Positions 21,077-30,955 are shown, counted from the first letter of the stretch. The stretch is DNA of 64,000 bases from Pseudoalteromonas shioyasakiensis (GCF_024518675.1 NZ_JANIGL010000002.1:732690-796689), one strand, 5' to 3'. Translations and numbers: made by a program. The notes: generated by a model from the sequence alone, not told the origin.

Positions 21077-22705
21077 CTAACCCATATATTTAGAAAGAAA
21101 CTTTTTAAATAGCGGATCCGTTTTCGCAAGCTCTCTTTGTTCAGCCAAAATATCTTTTAAAATCGCTTCTGAGGTCAATGGGTTTGCAAGTACCACTCGA
21201 AATACAACCGTTGGTTGGTGATCATACTTTGCCGGTGTAAGACGAGTACGTGATACAAAAGAGCGCCCAGCTTCACGTTGCCGTTTTTGCATACTCGCGG
21301 TGAAACGGTTTAATGATGCGTATATATCTAAGCGGGTTTGTTCGTCTGCTTGTGCTATTTTTTGCTGGATTTGTTTAGGTACATAACGGTATGTCAGTAA
21401 ACATAGCTCAGGCTCAGTGATCAGCTCAAAATCTTCATCGGCTTTAATTAGCTCAGCAAAGAAGCGAGCTTTTTCAATCCCTTTATCAATTAAAATTTCA
21501 TAACCTTTACGGCCAATTACCCGTAAGCAAGCATGCACTAACATAGCCATACCAGGACGGCTTCCCTCAAGCGTATGACTGCCTAAGTCTTTTGATCCTT
21601 TTCGCAAAATGTATTCTGCATGATGTTCAATTGCATCCGTAGCCGCAGGGTCTTTAAATAACACCAACCCCGCCCCCATTGGTACATACATTTGTTTATG
21701 GGCATCGATGGTGATTGAATCTGCACGCTCAATACCTTTAAGTAATGCACGGTATGTATCTGATAATAAGGTGGCTCCGCCCCATGCAGCATCGACATGA
21801 AAATGACAACCCAGCTCTTGGCTTAAGTCAGCCATTTCATCAAGGGGATCAATACTGCCAGTCTCGGTGGTACCAGCGACCCCTACAATTGCCATCACTT
21901 TAATGCCTTGTGCTTCAAGCTCATTAGCTTTGTCGCGCATTGCTGCAATATCAACTTTATTATTATTGGCTGTTTTAATAGCAATAAAATTGTCACGACC
22001 AATCCCCAATAAATCGGCTGATTTACCTAACGAATAATGGCCACGCTCAGAAACCAGTACAGCAAGGCCTTTATATCCATAATGAAGCATGGCACTTATT
22101 AAACCTTGCGCACCAATACCTTTAAACTCACCGTCAGCTTTTAGTAATCGGTTTCGAGCTATCCACAAAGCGGTAATATTAGCCACAGTGCCACCAGAGC
22201 AAAATGCACCTAAAGACGTTTTTGCACTGTGCATCCACTTACTATAAAACGCATCATTTTGGCCATAAGCTAAATGATGCATCATACCCAGCACTTGACG
22301 TTCTAATGGAGTAAAAGCTTTTGAAGTTTCAATTTTAACGAGGTTTTGATTAAGCCCCACCATCAACTTTGATAAAGGCAAAACAAAGTGTGGTAAAGCC
22401 GACGTCATGTGACCAATAAAACTCGGTGCAGCCGTATGTACTGAATGAGCAACTAATTGCTCCATAATATCTTGCGCATAAGCAGATACAAACGTTGGAT
22501 CTTCTGGGATCACCGCTGATTGAAAGTCTTTTTCAATTTCATGCAGTGGCTTTTCAATTGCCGCTATATTCTCATTTAAAAAACCTGCCAAATTACTCGA
22601 AATCTCAAGTTCTATTTTACTCAAGGTTGAGTCAGGTGCTTCTGGCACAGTAAATATACGCATCAGAGTTTCTTTAGAGGCGACGGCACAACGCTTTTGA
22701 TCCAT
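21077..22705 (-). CDS. panP: PanP-type pyridoxal-dependent aspartate 1-decarboxylase
   Basis: This is a group II PLP-dependent decarboxylase of about 542 residues. The PLP lysine is in SITIDAHKQMYVPMG, preceded by HVDAAWGG (cofactor aspartate) and SGGTVANITALWIARN. The N-terminal MRIFTVPEAPDSTLSKIE resembles the Vibrio/Alteromonadales proteins called PanP, which replace PanD and make beta-alanine for pantothenate. Glutamate decarboxylase activity is the main alternative. The open frame reaches a GTG at 22744, but the ATG at 22705 has a GGGT site 7 bases upstream and is preferred. It is convergent with argE and divergent from the EAL gene. Confidence 0.8.
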   Translation of the reverse strand: MDQKRCAVASKETLMRIFTVPEAPDSTLSKIELEISSNLAGFLNENIAAIEKPLHEIEKDFQSAVIPEDPTFVSAYAQDIMEQLVAHSVHTAAPSFIGHMTSALPHFVLPLSKLMVGLNQNLVKIETSKAFTPLERQVLGMMHHLAYGQNDAFYSKWMHSAKTSLGAFCSGGTVANITALWIARNRLLKADGEFKGIGAQGLISAMLHYGYKGLAVLVSERGHYSLGKSADLLGIGRDNFIAIKTANNNKVDIAAMRDKANELEAQGIKVMAIVGVAGTTETGSIDPLDEMADLSQELGCHFHVDAAWGGATLLSDTYRALLKGIERADSITIDAHKQMYVPMGAGLVLFKDPAATDAIEHHAEYILRKGSKDLGSHTLEGSRPGMAMLVHACLRVIGRKGYEILIDKGIEKARFFAELIKADEDFELITEPELCLLTYRYVPKQIQQKIAQADEQTRLDIYASLNRFTASMQKRQREAGRSFVSRTRLTPAKYDHQPTVVFRVVLANPLTSEAILKDILAEQRELAKTDPLFKKFLSKYMG

Positions 22706-22973
22706 CTTAATACCCAGTAAATGCAGCTTTTCACAATCAAACACCTAAATAAAATAGCTTTCGATCAATAAAGCAAACTGCAGTGTTGCTACGAAATGCG
22801 CTAACTTTACTGCAATATAGTATAAATGTCTCGTATTAAGCCATAAAAGCCAACAATTGCATGACAAATTAATGATAAATTGATTAATTTTTTACCTTAC
22901 ATACATATTAAATATTTATAGTGGTTGCCAAGTTTTTTTGTATAATATCGATGTTAATATATAAGGGACTAAA

Positions 22974-24911
22974 ATGATAAGTGCACGTTTAAGGACAAAC
23001 TGGATAATTACAGGTTTTTTGGTATTCCTAATTAGTTTATCTAGCTACGTTTATTACACATATCACAGTACTCGCGCAGATATTATGCATCAGGTCGATG
23101 CCCGCTTACTCAATGCCGCAGTGGGTGTTAAACACATTTTGGGCAATGACTATCACGATAAAATCAATGCGGGAGTCTCTGTAACGCGCACGACCTATCA
23201 ACAAAAAAGTCGCCAATTATCTGAATTTGCCAATGCACTGAATATTGCTTATGTGTATTCAATGGTGCTAAAAGAAGGTAGCGTCCACTTTAGTTCATCT
23301 AGCTATACTCAAGATGACCAAAACACCGGTAAAGTGACCCAATTTCTTGATTTATATCCTGAAGCGACTAAAGCTAATGTCAGTGCCTTTTACTCTACCG
23401 AACCAGTATTTGAAATATCAAAAGATCAATGGGGACACTTCAAAAGTATATTTGTGCCTTATATAGATAAAAACGGCAATACTTATTTAACCGGTGCTGA
23501 TATCACCATCTACGATTTAAATCAGCAACTTAACGAAAGCGTATCTAAAGCAGCGGTGCTAGCGAGCTTTTTCTTTTTTATTGCATTGCTAGTAGCAGGC
23601 ATTTATATCTATTTACTTAAACGCGCTTTATCGACTGATAGTAGTAGCGGTTATGCTAATCATATAGCTCTTGATTATTACATAAAAAAAGCATCAACCT
23701 ACTATATGCAAGTTGCCGTGGTTTGGGTTAATGAAATTGAAGACATTAACAGTTTCTACGGCACTGAAGTAGGCGATAAAGTGATGAAAAGCCTGCTTGA
23801 ACACTTTGCTTCACGTCGCCCAGTTGCCAGTGATGTTTTTCGCTTAGCAACCAATAAAATAGTCTTGATCGGCCCCTTCGAAGAAGAACATACCGGCTTT
23901 AGTGAGCTTATTCAAAACTACAATTGCAGTACTCCCCTACTCACAGACCCTTTTATCTACATAACACTCTGCGCAGGTATAGCAAATGGTAATAAAGCGG
24001 TGTTACTTGAGAACGCCCATATCGCGGCATTGCAAGCAAAGCAAGGGCGCTTTAATGTTGTAAACTACTCTGTGGCACTACATGATGTTAAAAACCAATA
24101 CCAATACAATGTTGAAATGGCCAAAGATGTTCGCGAAGCATTTGAAAATAATCGTATAGTTCCGTACTTTCAGCCAGTTTATGACTACAGTAGCAACACT
24201 ATCACTCAATATGAGTGCTTAGCGCGGATGATCACAGCGCAAGGTGAAATACTTCTACCTGATGCCTTTATTAATGTCGTGAACCGTTCTCGCATGGATG
24301 GTATGTTAACAAGAGCAATGCTGAGCCAATGCTTTGCACGATTTAGAAAAACCAGCACCTGTTGGAGTATCAATATCACAGCACAGGACATGCTTGATCC
24401 TAGCTTAACAGAGTTTTTAGCCGACGAACTAAAACGTTATCCGCAACCGAGTAACATTACCCTAGAGCTTTTAGAAACTGAAGCTATTGCTAACTTCTCC
24501 GAAGTAAAAACATTTATTAATATGGTTAAGCAACGTGGCGTCAAGGTGTTTATTGATGATTTTGGTACTGGTTACTCGAATATCTCTAATGTCTTAAAAT
24601 TAGATGTCGATGGTATTAAATTAGATGGCTCACTAATACGCCAAGTAATTAATGATAAAGATATATATCTTTATATTGAACATATCGCTAGTTTTGCTAA
24701 ACAATTAAATTTGCAGGTAATTGCAGAATGCGTTGAAAGTAAACCTGTCGTGAACGCACTTATAAAAGCAAAGGTGAGTTTAATGCAAGGCAACTACTTT
24801 GCCAGTGCAGCTCCTCACGTATCAACTCACCAGCAACTTCTTAAAGCAAGTCAATCACTAGTCGGTGACTCTGTTGACCACTTGCCCAATATTTACGTTC
24901 GAACGGAGTAA
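22974..24911 (+). CDS. Membrane-bound EAL-domain protein with degenerate GGDEF domain
   Basis: This 645-residue signalling protein has a membrane segment at residues 12-28, a periplasmic Cache-like sensor to about 190, a second membrane segment (AAVLASFFFFIALLVAGIYIY), a GGDEF-like domain and a C-terminal EAL domain. The GGDEF active-site loop is lost (DVFRLATNKIVL), so cyclase activity is not expected. The EAL motif itself reads ECL, but the metal and catalytic residues seem kept: Asn in SINITAQD, Glu in LELLETEA, the DD of FIDDFGTGYS, Lys in GIKLDGSLI, Glu in IAECVE and Gln in LMQGNYF. It is probably an active cyclic di-GMP phosphodiesterase. Its last 71 bases overlap the 3' end of the opposite-strand methyltransferase gene. 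Confidence 0.88.
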   Translation: MISARLRTNWIITGFLVFLISLSSYVYYTYHSTRADIMHQVDARLLNAAVGVKHILGNDYHDKINAGVSVTRTTYQQKSRQLSEFANALNIAYVYSMVLKEGSVHFSSSSYTQDDQNTGKVTQFLDLYPEATKANVSAFYSTEPVFEISKDQWGHFKSIFVPYIDKNGNTYLTGADITIYDLNQQLNESVSKAAVLASFFFFIALLVAGIYIYLLKRALSTDSSSGYANHIALDYYIKKASTYYMQVAVVWVNEIEDINSFYGTEVGDKVMKSLLEHFASRRPVASDVFRLATNKIVLIGPFEEEHTGFSELIQNYNCSTPLLTDPFIYITLCAGIANGNKAVLLENAHIAALQAKQGRFNVVNYSVALHDVKNQYQYNVEMAKDVREAFENNRIVPYFQPVYDYSSNTITQYECLARMITAQGEILLPDAFINVVNRSRMDGMLTRAMLSQCFARFRKTSTCWSINITAQDMLDPSLTEFLADELKRYPQPSNITLELLETEAIANFSEVKTFINMVKQRGVKVFIDDFGTGYSNISNVLKLDVDGIKLDGSLIRQVINDKDIYLYIEHIASFAKQLNLQVIAECVESKPVVNALIKAKVSLMQGNYFASAAPHVSTHQQLLKASQSLVGDSVDHLPNIYVRTE

Positions 24912-25509
24912 TCGCTTCATCGCTTTCAAACAATTGAACCTCCGTTGTATGCCCAGCTAATTGCAATGCTTGGGCAAACTCCTTTACATAAATATCCCAA
25001 TTACTGCGTACCTCTAAGCGCCCCCCTAATTTAACAATAAAAGGGAATATCGCTGCACCATGCCAACGCCGTTGAATATGCTTAGCTTTAGGCCAAGGGT
25101 TGGGGTAAAGTAAATAATGGTGTGTTGGCTGCCAGTTAGCCGCCACAGCTAAACGCCAAAAGTCATTTAAATCGGCCTGCACCAACATATACTGACCCAA
25201 ATCTGTTTGTTTGTACTCAACGTCATGTTTATCCAAGCGATGCGATGACTTATCGATGCCAATCACAAGTGCATCAGGGTAGCGCTTAGCTAAGTTAGCG
25301 GTACTTTCGCCTACACCACAACATGAATCAAGAATAAGCGGCCCGTTAAAGGCCTGTACTTTTTCGTTAACTTGATCGAAAGCTGTTTGCGTATGTGCTG
25401 CAATCGGCTTTTTAAACTCAGCAGTTAAATGCTTACCAACTATTTCATCCAGCTTTTCATGTAAACCAGTTTGGTTTGATACAATACTACGTGAATTTGC
25501 ATCACTCAT
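24841..25509 (-). CDS. TrmB-like SAM-dependent methyltransferase
   Basis: This 222-residue methyltransferase has a class I SAM loop in LILDSCCGVGESTANLA and an acidic residue after it in IGIDKSSHRL. The motif YPNPWPKAKHIQRRW is the hallmark of the tRNA (guanine-46-N7) methyltransferase family, and the C-terminal SDEAITPFERKYW also fits. The glycine loop (SCCGVGES) departs from the usual TrmB loop (EIGFGMGE), so it may be a TrmB paralog with another target. It is the last gene of a tight operon; its ATG overlaps the permease stop as TGATG. The 3' end overlaps the EAL gene tail to tail by 71 bases. Confidence 0.8.
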   Translation of the reverse strand: MSDANSRSIVSNQTGLHEKLDEIVGKHLTAEFKKPIAAHTQTAFDQVNEKVQAFNGPLILDSCCGVGESTANLAKRYPDALVIGIDKSSHRLDKHDVEYKQTDLGQYMLVQADLNDFWRLAVAANWQPTHHYLLYPNPWPKAKHIQRRWHGAAIFPFIVKLGGRLEVRSNWDIYVKEFAQALQLAGHTTEVQLFESDEAITPFERKYWASGQQSHRLVIDLL

Positions 25510-26276
25510 CAGTGTCTAAGCCCCACACCTTTTTTAATTAGCGTCAGTGCTAATGTAAACAAAGCCGTAATAAATAAAAACAACACACCAAATGCAACGG
25601 ATAAATCGACATCTGACACACCTAAAAAGCCATACCTAAACGCATTAACCATATAAATAATTGGATTAACCTGCGACACTCCTTGCCAAAAATCAGGCAA
25701 CAAGGTGATTGAGTAAAACACCCCACCTAAATATGTTAGTGGCGTTAAAACAAACGTAGGGATAATACTTATATCATCAAAGCTATTGGCATAAATTGCG
25801 TTTATTAAGCCACCTAGCGCAAATACTGCTGAGGTTAAAATAACGGTGGCGATAATAACAAAAATATTATGAATTTGAATATCAACAAATAACAAGGATA
25901 CGCACGTCACAATTAAACCAACCATCATGCCGCGCGTCATCCCGCCACCCATGTAGCCAAGTACAATAATATAGTTTGGTACAGGCGCAACGAGGAGCTC
26001 TTCAATACTCTTTTGGAATTTTGTAGAGTAAAAGCTTGATGCCACATTGGAATATGAATTAGTTATAACCGACATCATAATCAAACCTGGAACTATGAAC
26101 TCCATATAACTAAAGCCCCCCATTTCTCCAATGCGGGAACCGATTAAATTACCAAAAATAACGAAATACAAACTCATTGTTATCGCCGGCGGTACTAAGG
26201 TTTGCACCCAAATACGTAAAAAACGAATACATTCTTTTATCCATAAACTTTTTAAGGCTACGCCGTATTTAAACAT
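25509..26276 (-). CDS. yadH: ABC-2 type transporter permease (YadH-like)
   Basis: This 255-residue membrane subunit has six predicted membrane segments and the ABC-2 signature NPIIYMVNAFRYGFLGVSD near the C-terminus. The family includes exporters of polysaccharides and drugs and the poorly characterised E. coli YadGH. The coding region starts directly after the stop of the ATPase gene, so the two are translated together. The substrate is unknown. Confidence 0.87.
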   Translation of the reverse strand: MFKYGVALKSLWIKECIRFLRIWVQTLVPPAITMSLYFVIFGNLIGSRIGEMGGFSYMEFIVPGLIMMSVITNSYSNVASSFYSTKFQKSIEELLVAPVPNYIIVLGYMGGGMTRGMMVGLIVTCVSLLFVDIQIHNIFVIIATVILTSAVFALGGLINAIYANSFDDISIIPTFVLTPLTYLGGVFYSITLLPDFWQGVSQVNPIIYMVNAFRYGFLGVSDVDLSVAFGVLFLFITALFTLALTLIKKGVGLRH

Positions 26277-27206
26277 CTACTTGTCCCGCCCTTGCTCTAG
26301 TAAACCTACAAATAACTCTTCTAAACGGTTAGCCTTATTACGCATACTCAAAACTGTATTACCTTGTTCTGTGAGTGCTGTAAATACTGCATTCAACCCT
26401 TGCGCTTTAGCGACTTCAACCTCAATGGTATGATCATCCACCATTGAAAATTGATAACCTTCAAGCGTTACCGGTTGCACTGGCTGTTTTAAATCTAGAA
26501 TAAAAGTTTCTTTATCAAGCTTTGCCAATAAAGCTTTTATTGTGGTGTTTTCAACGATAATACCCGAATCAATAATCGCGATGTTTTTACACAGTAACTC
26601 GGCCTCTTCAAGGTAGTGAGTGGTGAGAATAATCGTCACACCTTGATTGTTTATTTGCCTTAAAAACTCCCACATTGAACGACGAAGTTCAATATCAACT
26701 CCTGCTGTGGGTTCATCTAAAATAAGTAATTTAGGTTCATGCATCAATGCGCGGGCGATCATCAAACGACGCTTCATACCACCCGATAAAGTACGTGCTT
26801 GTTTATCTTTTTTCTCAAGTAAGCCAAGCTGAGTCAGGTACTTATCAGCACGCTGATGAGCTAATTTACGAGGTACGCCATAATAACCGGCTTGATTTAC
26901 TAGTATCTGAGTCAAAGTTTCAAATTGGCTAAAGTTAAACTCTTGCGGAACTAAGCCAAGCTCAGATTTAGCCGCTTCTAAATGGGTATCAATATTATGG
27001 CCAAATACCTCTACCTGACCTGCTGTTTTATTTACGAGTGAAGAAATCACCCCTATTGTTGTTGATTTACCAGCCCCATTAGGCCCAAGTAAGGCAAAGA
27101 AATCACCTTTTTGTACTTGTAAATCAATATTTTTAACGGCTTCAACGCCATTTTTATAAACCTTTTTCAGGCCTTTGATATCTAAAGCTATTGTTTGTTC
27201 GCTCAC
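26277..27206 (-). CDS. yadG: ABC transporter ATP-binding protein (YadG-like)
   Basis: This 309-residue ATPase partners the adjacent ABC-2 permease. It has Walker [14 protein letters not shown]-loop VPQEFNF, signature LSGGMKRRL, Walker [13 protein letters not shown] and H-loop [11 protein letters not shown]-terminal extension of about 90 residues follows the nucleotide-binding domain, as in CcmA/DrrA-like exporters. The start is a GTG at 27206 that overlaps the ubiX stop. Confidence 0.9.
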   Translation of the reverse strand: MSEQTIALDIKGLKKVYKNGVEAVKNIDLQVQKGDFFALLGPNGAGKSTTIGVISSLVNKTAGQVEVFGHNIDTHLEAAKSELGLVPQEFNFSQFETLTQILVNQAGYYGVPRKLAHQRADKYLTQLGLLEKKDKQARTLSGGMKRRLMIARALMHEPKLLILDEPTAGVDIELRRSMWEFLRQINNQGVTIILTTHYLEEAELLCKNIAIIDSGIIVENTTIKALLAKLDKETFILDLKQPVQPVTLEGYQFSMVDDHTIEVEVAKAQGLNAVFTALTEQGNTVLSMRNKANRLEELFVGLLEQGRDK

Positions 27207-27838
27207 TGTTTACCTTCCCCATAGCCCCAGCGTTTAGTGAGGGTATGCTCAATGTTTAAATGATCTAAAATGCGGGCCACCATAAAGTCGACTAAATCAC
27301 GAATAGACTCTGGCTGATGATAAAACCCTGGTGCGGCTGGCATAATAGTGACACCAAGGCGGGCTAGCTTTAGCATATTCTCAAGATGAATTTCGCTAAA
27401 TGGTGTTTCTCGAGGTACTAAAATAAGCTGCCCGCGCTCTTTAATAACGACGTCAGCTGCTCGCTCTAATAGGTTATCAGACGCACCCACAGCAATTGCA
27501 GAAACAGAGCCTGCGCTACATGGGCAAACAATCATTTTTTTCGGCGCCGCTGAGCCTGACGCAACCGGACTAAACCAGTTATCTTTACCAAAAACTTGAA
27601 GCTGCTCAGGTGAGGCATTAAAAAGCCCACATAGCTGCTCGGTGGCTTTATCTTCATTCGCGGAGAGTTTAATGTTTGATTCAGTATCAAGCACGACTCT
27701 GGCTGCGCTAGAAATTAACACAAATACTTTAAACTGCTGTGCTAGCAGTACTTCTAACAATCGTAAGCCATAGGGTGCACCGGACGCCCCGCTAAATGCG
27801 AGGGTGATAGTATCTTTATATTGCACGTGCGCTCTCAC
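27203..27838 (-). CDS. ubiX: Flavin prenyltransferase UbiX
   Basis: UbiX makes the prenylated FMN cofactor needed by UbiD, the decarboxylase of ubiquinone synthesis. The 211-residue flavoprotein starts with the FMN motif [17 protein letters not shown]. It also contains [13 protein letters not shown] and [17 protein letters not shown], all family hallmarks. The predicted start is GTG at 27838, 7 bases after mpl; a second GTG four codons later is possible. The gene is part of the mpl-ubiX-yadGH-methyltransferase operon. Confidence 0.94.
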   Translation of the reverse strand: MRAHVQYKDTITLAFSGASGAPYGLRLLEVLLAQQFKVFVLISSAARVVLDTESNIKLSANEDKATEQLCGLFNASPEQLQVFGKDNWFSPVASGSAAPKKMIVCPCSAGSVSAIAVGASDNLLERAADVVIKERGQLILVPRETPFSEIHLENMLKLARLGVTIMPAAPGFYHQPESIRDLVDFMVARILDHLNIEHTLTKRWGYGEGKQ

Positions 27839-27845
27839 TTTTAAA

Positions 27846-29195
27846 TTAATGAAATTTGTTACTTAATGCGCTAATTAATTGTTCATGTAACCCATTAAAG
27901 CCGCCATTACTCATAATTAAAATATGTTGTTGCGGCTGAACTTGATTTATTACTTTAGTCAGTATTTCGTCAGTACTGGTTAAACAATTCATGCCCGCTT
28001 GCTGGGCTTGCTCGCGCAAAGACCAACTTAAGTTTGCAGGTTCAAATAAATAGACTTCATCTGCATCGGCTAATGAAGCGAGTAAGGTATGCTGATGAAC
28101 TCCCATTTTCATGGTATTAGAACGAGGCTCTAAAATGGCGATAATTTTTTCATTCCCTACTTTCGCGCGCAAGCCAGCAAGGGTTGTTTTAATAGCCGTG
28201 GGGTGGTGAGCAAAATCATCATACACCTTAATATTGGCAATATCAGCTTTAAGCTCCATTCGTCTTTTTGGGCTGATAAACTCAGCCAATGCAGCAATAC
28301 TATGCTCTATAGCAATACCCACGTGACGCGCTGCAGCAATTGCCATAAGCGCATTTTTAACATTATGTACACCAATTGCTTGCCACTGAACCGTACCTAT
28401 CGACTCGCCATTAAGCAAAACACTAAATTCACTGCCGTCAGGCTTAAGTAAGTTATAACCCCAATCACCGCCTAGTGTTTCGCTTTCACTCCAACAGCCT
28501 TGTTCAATGACCTCATTTAATGCCTTCTCATCTGATGGCCATATTACTTTGCCAGTACTTGGCAGTGTACGCATCAAATGATGAAATTGTTTTTTTATCG
28601 CATTTAAATCGTCAAAAATATCTGCGTGATCAAATTCTAAGTTATTTAAAATTAACGTACGCGGGAGGTAATGAACAAACTTACTGCGTTTATCAAAAAA
28701 AGCAGTGTCGTATTCATCGGCCTCAATAACAAAAAAAGGGGTTTCCCCTACACGGGCGGATAAACCAAAGTTTTGTACAATACCACCAATTAAAAATCCT
28801 GGTTTTAGACCTGCGTATTCAAGTATCCAAGCAAGCATACTTGCAGTGGTGGTTTTACCATGAGTGCCCGCAACAGCTAGCACCCAAGAATCCTGTAGTA
28901 AGTTATGCTTTAACCATTCAGGGCCAGAGGTATAAGGCAAACCTTTATCTAATACATACTCTACACACGGGTTTCCTCTGCTCATTGCATTCCCAATGAC
29001 CACCATATCTGGCGCAGGCTCTAGTTGAGAAACCTCATAACCTTGAGTAAGTGTGATACCAAGCTCTTCAAGTTGGGTACTCATTGGTGGGTATACGTGT
29101 TGATCAGATCCTGTAACGGTGTGACCTAATGATTTAGCTATTGCGGCAATCCCTCCCATAAAGGTACCGCAAATACCCAAAATATGAATATGCAT
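27846..29195 (-). CDS. mpl: UDP-N-acetylmuramate:L-alanyl-gamma-D-glutamyl-meso-diaminopimelate ligase Mpl
   Basis: Mpl recycles the murein tripeptide by joining it to UDP-MurNAc, bypassing MurC, MurD and MurE. The chosen ATG at 29195 gives 449 residues and has an AAAGGA ribosome site; the open frame runs 18 codons further without support. The protein begins [17 protein letters not shown], has the ATP loop [31 protein letters not shown] and the third-domain [10 protein letters not shown]. These features are specific to Mpl rather than MurC. It is the first gene of a five-gene operon. Confidence 0.95.
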   Translation of the reverse strand: MHIHILGICGTFMGGIAAIAKSLGHTVTGSDQHVYPPMSTQLEELGITLTQGYEVSQLEPAPDMVVIGNAMSRGNPCVEYVLDKGLPYTSGPEWLKHNLLQDSWVLAVAGTHGKTTTASMLAWILEYAGLKPGFLIGGIVQNFGLSARVGETPFFVIEADEYDTAFFDKRSKFVHYLPRTLILNNLEFDHADIFDDLNAIKKQFHHLMRTLPSTGKVIWPSDEKALNEVIEQGCWSESETLGGDWGYNLLKPDGSEFSVLLNGESIGTVQWQAIGVHNVKNALMAIAAARHVGIAIEHSIAALAEFISPKRRMELKADIANIKVYDDFAHHPTAIKTTLAGLRAKVGNEKIIAILEPRSNTMKMGVHQHTLLASLADADEVYLFEPANLSWSLREQAQQAGMNCLTSTDEILTKVINQVQPQQHILIMSNGGFNGLHEQLISALSNKFH

Positions 29196-29465
29196 GTTTA
29201 TTCCTTTGCTGCGTGAGTTAAAAGCAGCATTGTTTTTATTACCCGCCATAATGCCAAAATTAGCCCCTAGTTACCATTGCCATATCGCATTACAGTTTTG
29301 CTAAAAAGCAGCTAATTAAGTTACTAATTGCAAAAAGTTCCAGCGCATTTGTTTTGATGATAAAAAACTAGCATCGTTTTTTGTATAAAATTAACGCCCA
29401 CTCAAATAAACGACATTAACTTTTATAGTTGATTTAATAGATAAAAACTATTTTATAATGGTGTT

Positions 29466-29649
29466 CTCGCGTCAAGCTGTTATTCATAACACATGCAACA
29501 ATAAGCTACCAAGTATCCATTCTTACAATGAAGGTCAGTTTTTGTTCTAAAAGGCCGCCTCTTATCGTTATGCGCTAAATACACTTTCTAAATTTGTAGT
29601 TAGCTAATAACAAAAAAACGCCTTAGTTCAGTAAGCTAAGGCGTTTTTA
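29466..29649 (+). ncRNA. Candidate small RNA (speculative)
   Basis: A plus-strand promoter-like pair, TTGATT (29429-29434) and TATAAT (29454-29459) with a long 19-base spacer, points into a stretch without a protein gene. That stretch ends at a strong Rho-independent terminator, giving a predicted transcript of about 184 bases. I could not match it to a known RNA such as 6S, Spot 42 or GcvB. The terminator could equally belong only to uppP on the other strand, so this is a hypothesis. Confidence 0.22.
29612..29648. terminator. Bidirectional Rho-independent terminator downstream of uppP
   Basis: A 9-base perfect stem ACGCCTTAG / CTAAGGCGT (29618-29626 with 29636-29644) is flanked by A runs on the left and T runs on the right, so it works on either strand. 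It lies about 20 bases beyond the uppP stop codon. Confidence 0.9.
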
Positions 29650-29667
29650 TTTGTATTGCATAACTGC

Positions 29668-30468
29668 CTAAATCATTAAAAATACAATTAAACCAATACC
29701 TAGTAATAAACGATAAATAACGAATGGCATCATGCCCATACGTTCAATGATTTTCAAGAAGAAGAAGATACAGGCATAAGCCGAAATAAAAGATAAACCT
29801 GCACCTAGAATTAACGTAGTCCAATCAACAATATGATCGCCCAATGCAAGTTCAATAGTGTAATAAAGACCCATCATAGAAATAACAGGAATGGCCAGTA
29901 AAAATGAAAAACGTGCGGCGCTTTGCTTATTCATACCCAGCATTAAACCTGCCGTCATGGTGATACCAGAGCGCGATGTACCAGGGATCATTGCCATTGC
30001 CTGTGCCATGCCAATCATTAATGCTGATTTCCAGTTTAATTGATAGATAGTTTTAGTTTGTTTACCTTTTACATCGGCATACCAAAGCAAAAGGCCAAAA
30101 AGAATTGTTGTTACAGCAATGACCCATGCACTGCGTAAATAAAGCTCAATCAAATCTTTAAAAATTAATCCAAGTACAGCTGCTGGAATAGTACCTAAAA
30201 TAATCCACCAGCCTAGTTTACTGTCATCTGTTGCACCTTGTGCGCCAAACGATTTAAACCACGCACCAAGTATATCCACAACTTCTTTTCTAAAATAAAT
30301 GACAACAGCGATTAATGTACCAACATGTACTGCGACATCAAATGCTAAGCCTTGATCTTGCCAGCCTAAAAGTTGTGAAGGTAGAATCAAATGAGCTGAG
30401 CTTGAAATAGGTAAAAACTCAGTCAATCCTTGGATCAGGGCTAAAACGATAATTTCTATAATACTCAT
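29668..30468 (-). CDS. uppP: Undecaprenyl-diphosphatase UppP (BacA)
   Basis: UppP dephosphorylates undecaprenyl pyrophosphate at the membrane, regenerating the lipid carrier for peptidoglycan and O-antigen; overproduction gives bacitracin resistance. The 266-residue protein is fully hydrophobic, with the two BacA motifs [15 protein letters not shown] near the N-terminus and [17 protein letters not shown] in the middle. Its ATG overlaps the folK stop as ATGA. Confidence 0.95.
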   Translation of the reverse strand: MSIIEIIVLALIQGLTEFLPISSSAHLILPSQLLGWQDQGLAFDVAVHVGTLIAVVIYFRKEVVDILGAWFKSFGAQGATDDSKLGWWIILGTIPAAVLGLIFKDLIELYLRSAWVIAVTTILFGLLLWYADVKGKQTKTIYQLNWKSALMIGMAQAMAMIPGTSRSGITMTAGLMLGMNKQSAARFSFLLAIPVISMMGLYYTIELALGDHIVDWTTLILGAGLSFISAYACIFFFLKIIERMGMMPFVIYRLLLGIGLIVFLMI

Positions 30469-30953
30469 GGGTTAGTAAACTCCACCTTCCATAGTTTCTG
30501 ATTCGGGTTATTGTAATCACGCCATAGCTGGGCAATCGTTTGCTTGGCAACTGGGTGATAAAAATCGGGGGCTATTTGTGCCAATGGTTGCAACACAAAT
30601 GCATTTTTTGTTATTTCATCTCGTGGTAATTGCGCGGGCGTGTCGCAAATAAGGTCATCATAAAACAGTAAATCTAAATCGAGTGTCCGCGGGCTAAATT
30701 TTTTATCGCTTGCTGTACGGCCATTATCTCGTTCAATATTTTTTAATAGCATGCATAACTGCTCAAGTGGAATATCCGTATCTGCACCTACTACTGAGTT
30801 ATAAAAATTGTTGCCAGAGAAACCAACAGCTTCACTTTCAAACACACTTGAGTGCTCAAGGCTGGCAAAATATTTTTTCAACGTTACTAATGCTTGACGA
30901 ATATAGTACGCTTTGTTCACATTCGATCCAAGGCTGATATAAATTTTCGCCAT
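30465..30953 (-). CDS. folK: 2-amino-4-hydroxy-6-hydroxymethyldihydropteridine pyrophosphokinase FolK
   Basis: FolK transfers pyrophosphate from ATP to hydroxymethyldihydropterin, two steps after FolB-dependent formation of its precursor in folate synthesis. The 162-residue protein has [19 protein letters not shown] at the N-terminus and the HPPK signature region [20 protein letters not shown]. It lies 2 bases after folB and overlaps uppP. The folB-folK pairing is common in gammaproteobacteria. Confidence 0.94.
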   Translation of the reverse strand: MAKIYISLGSNVNKAYYIRQALVTLKKYFASLEHSSVFESEAVGFSGNNFYNSVVGADTDIPLEQLCMLLKNIERDNGRTASDKKFSPRTLDLDLLFYDDLICDTPAQLPRDEITKNAFVLQPLAQIAPDFYHPVAKQTIAQLWRDYNNPNQKLWKVEFTNP

Positions 30954-30955
30954 AG

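Larger units (their letters stand above)
29196..29667. other. 472-base intergenic region between mpl and uppP
   Basis: This is the longest gap between protein genes in the window. It should contain the mpl promoter on the minus strand, though I could not fix its position. It also holds a plus-strand promoter-like pair with a perfect TATAAT at 29454-29459 and a bidirectional terminator at 29612-29648. A 30-codon plus-strand ORF begins at 29458 inside the -10 element, so it would not be translated from that promoter. No repeats or protein remnants were recognised. Confidence 0.6.

Noticed and set aside
29458..29550. 30-codon ORF in the mpl-uppP gap
   Set aside because: The ATG is inside the predicted -10 element, with no ribosome site, so it would not be translated from that promoter.
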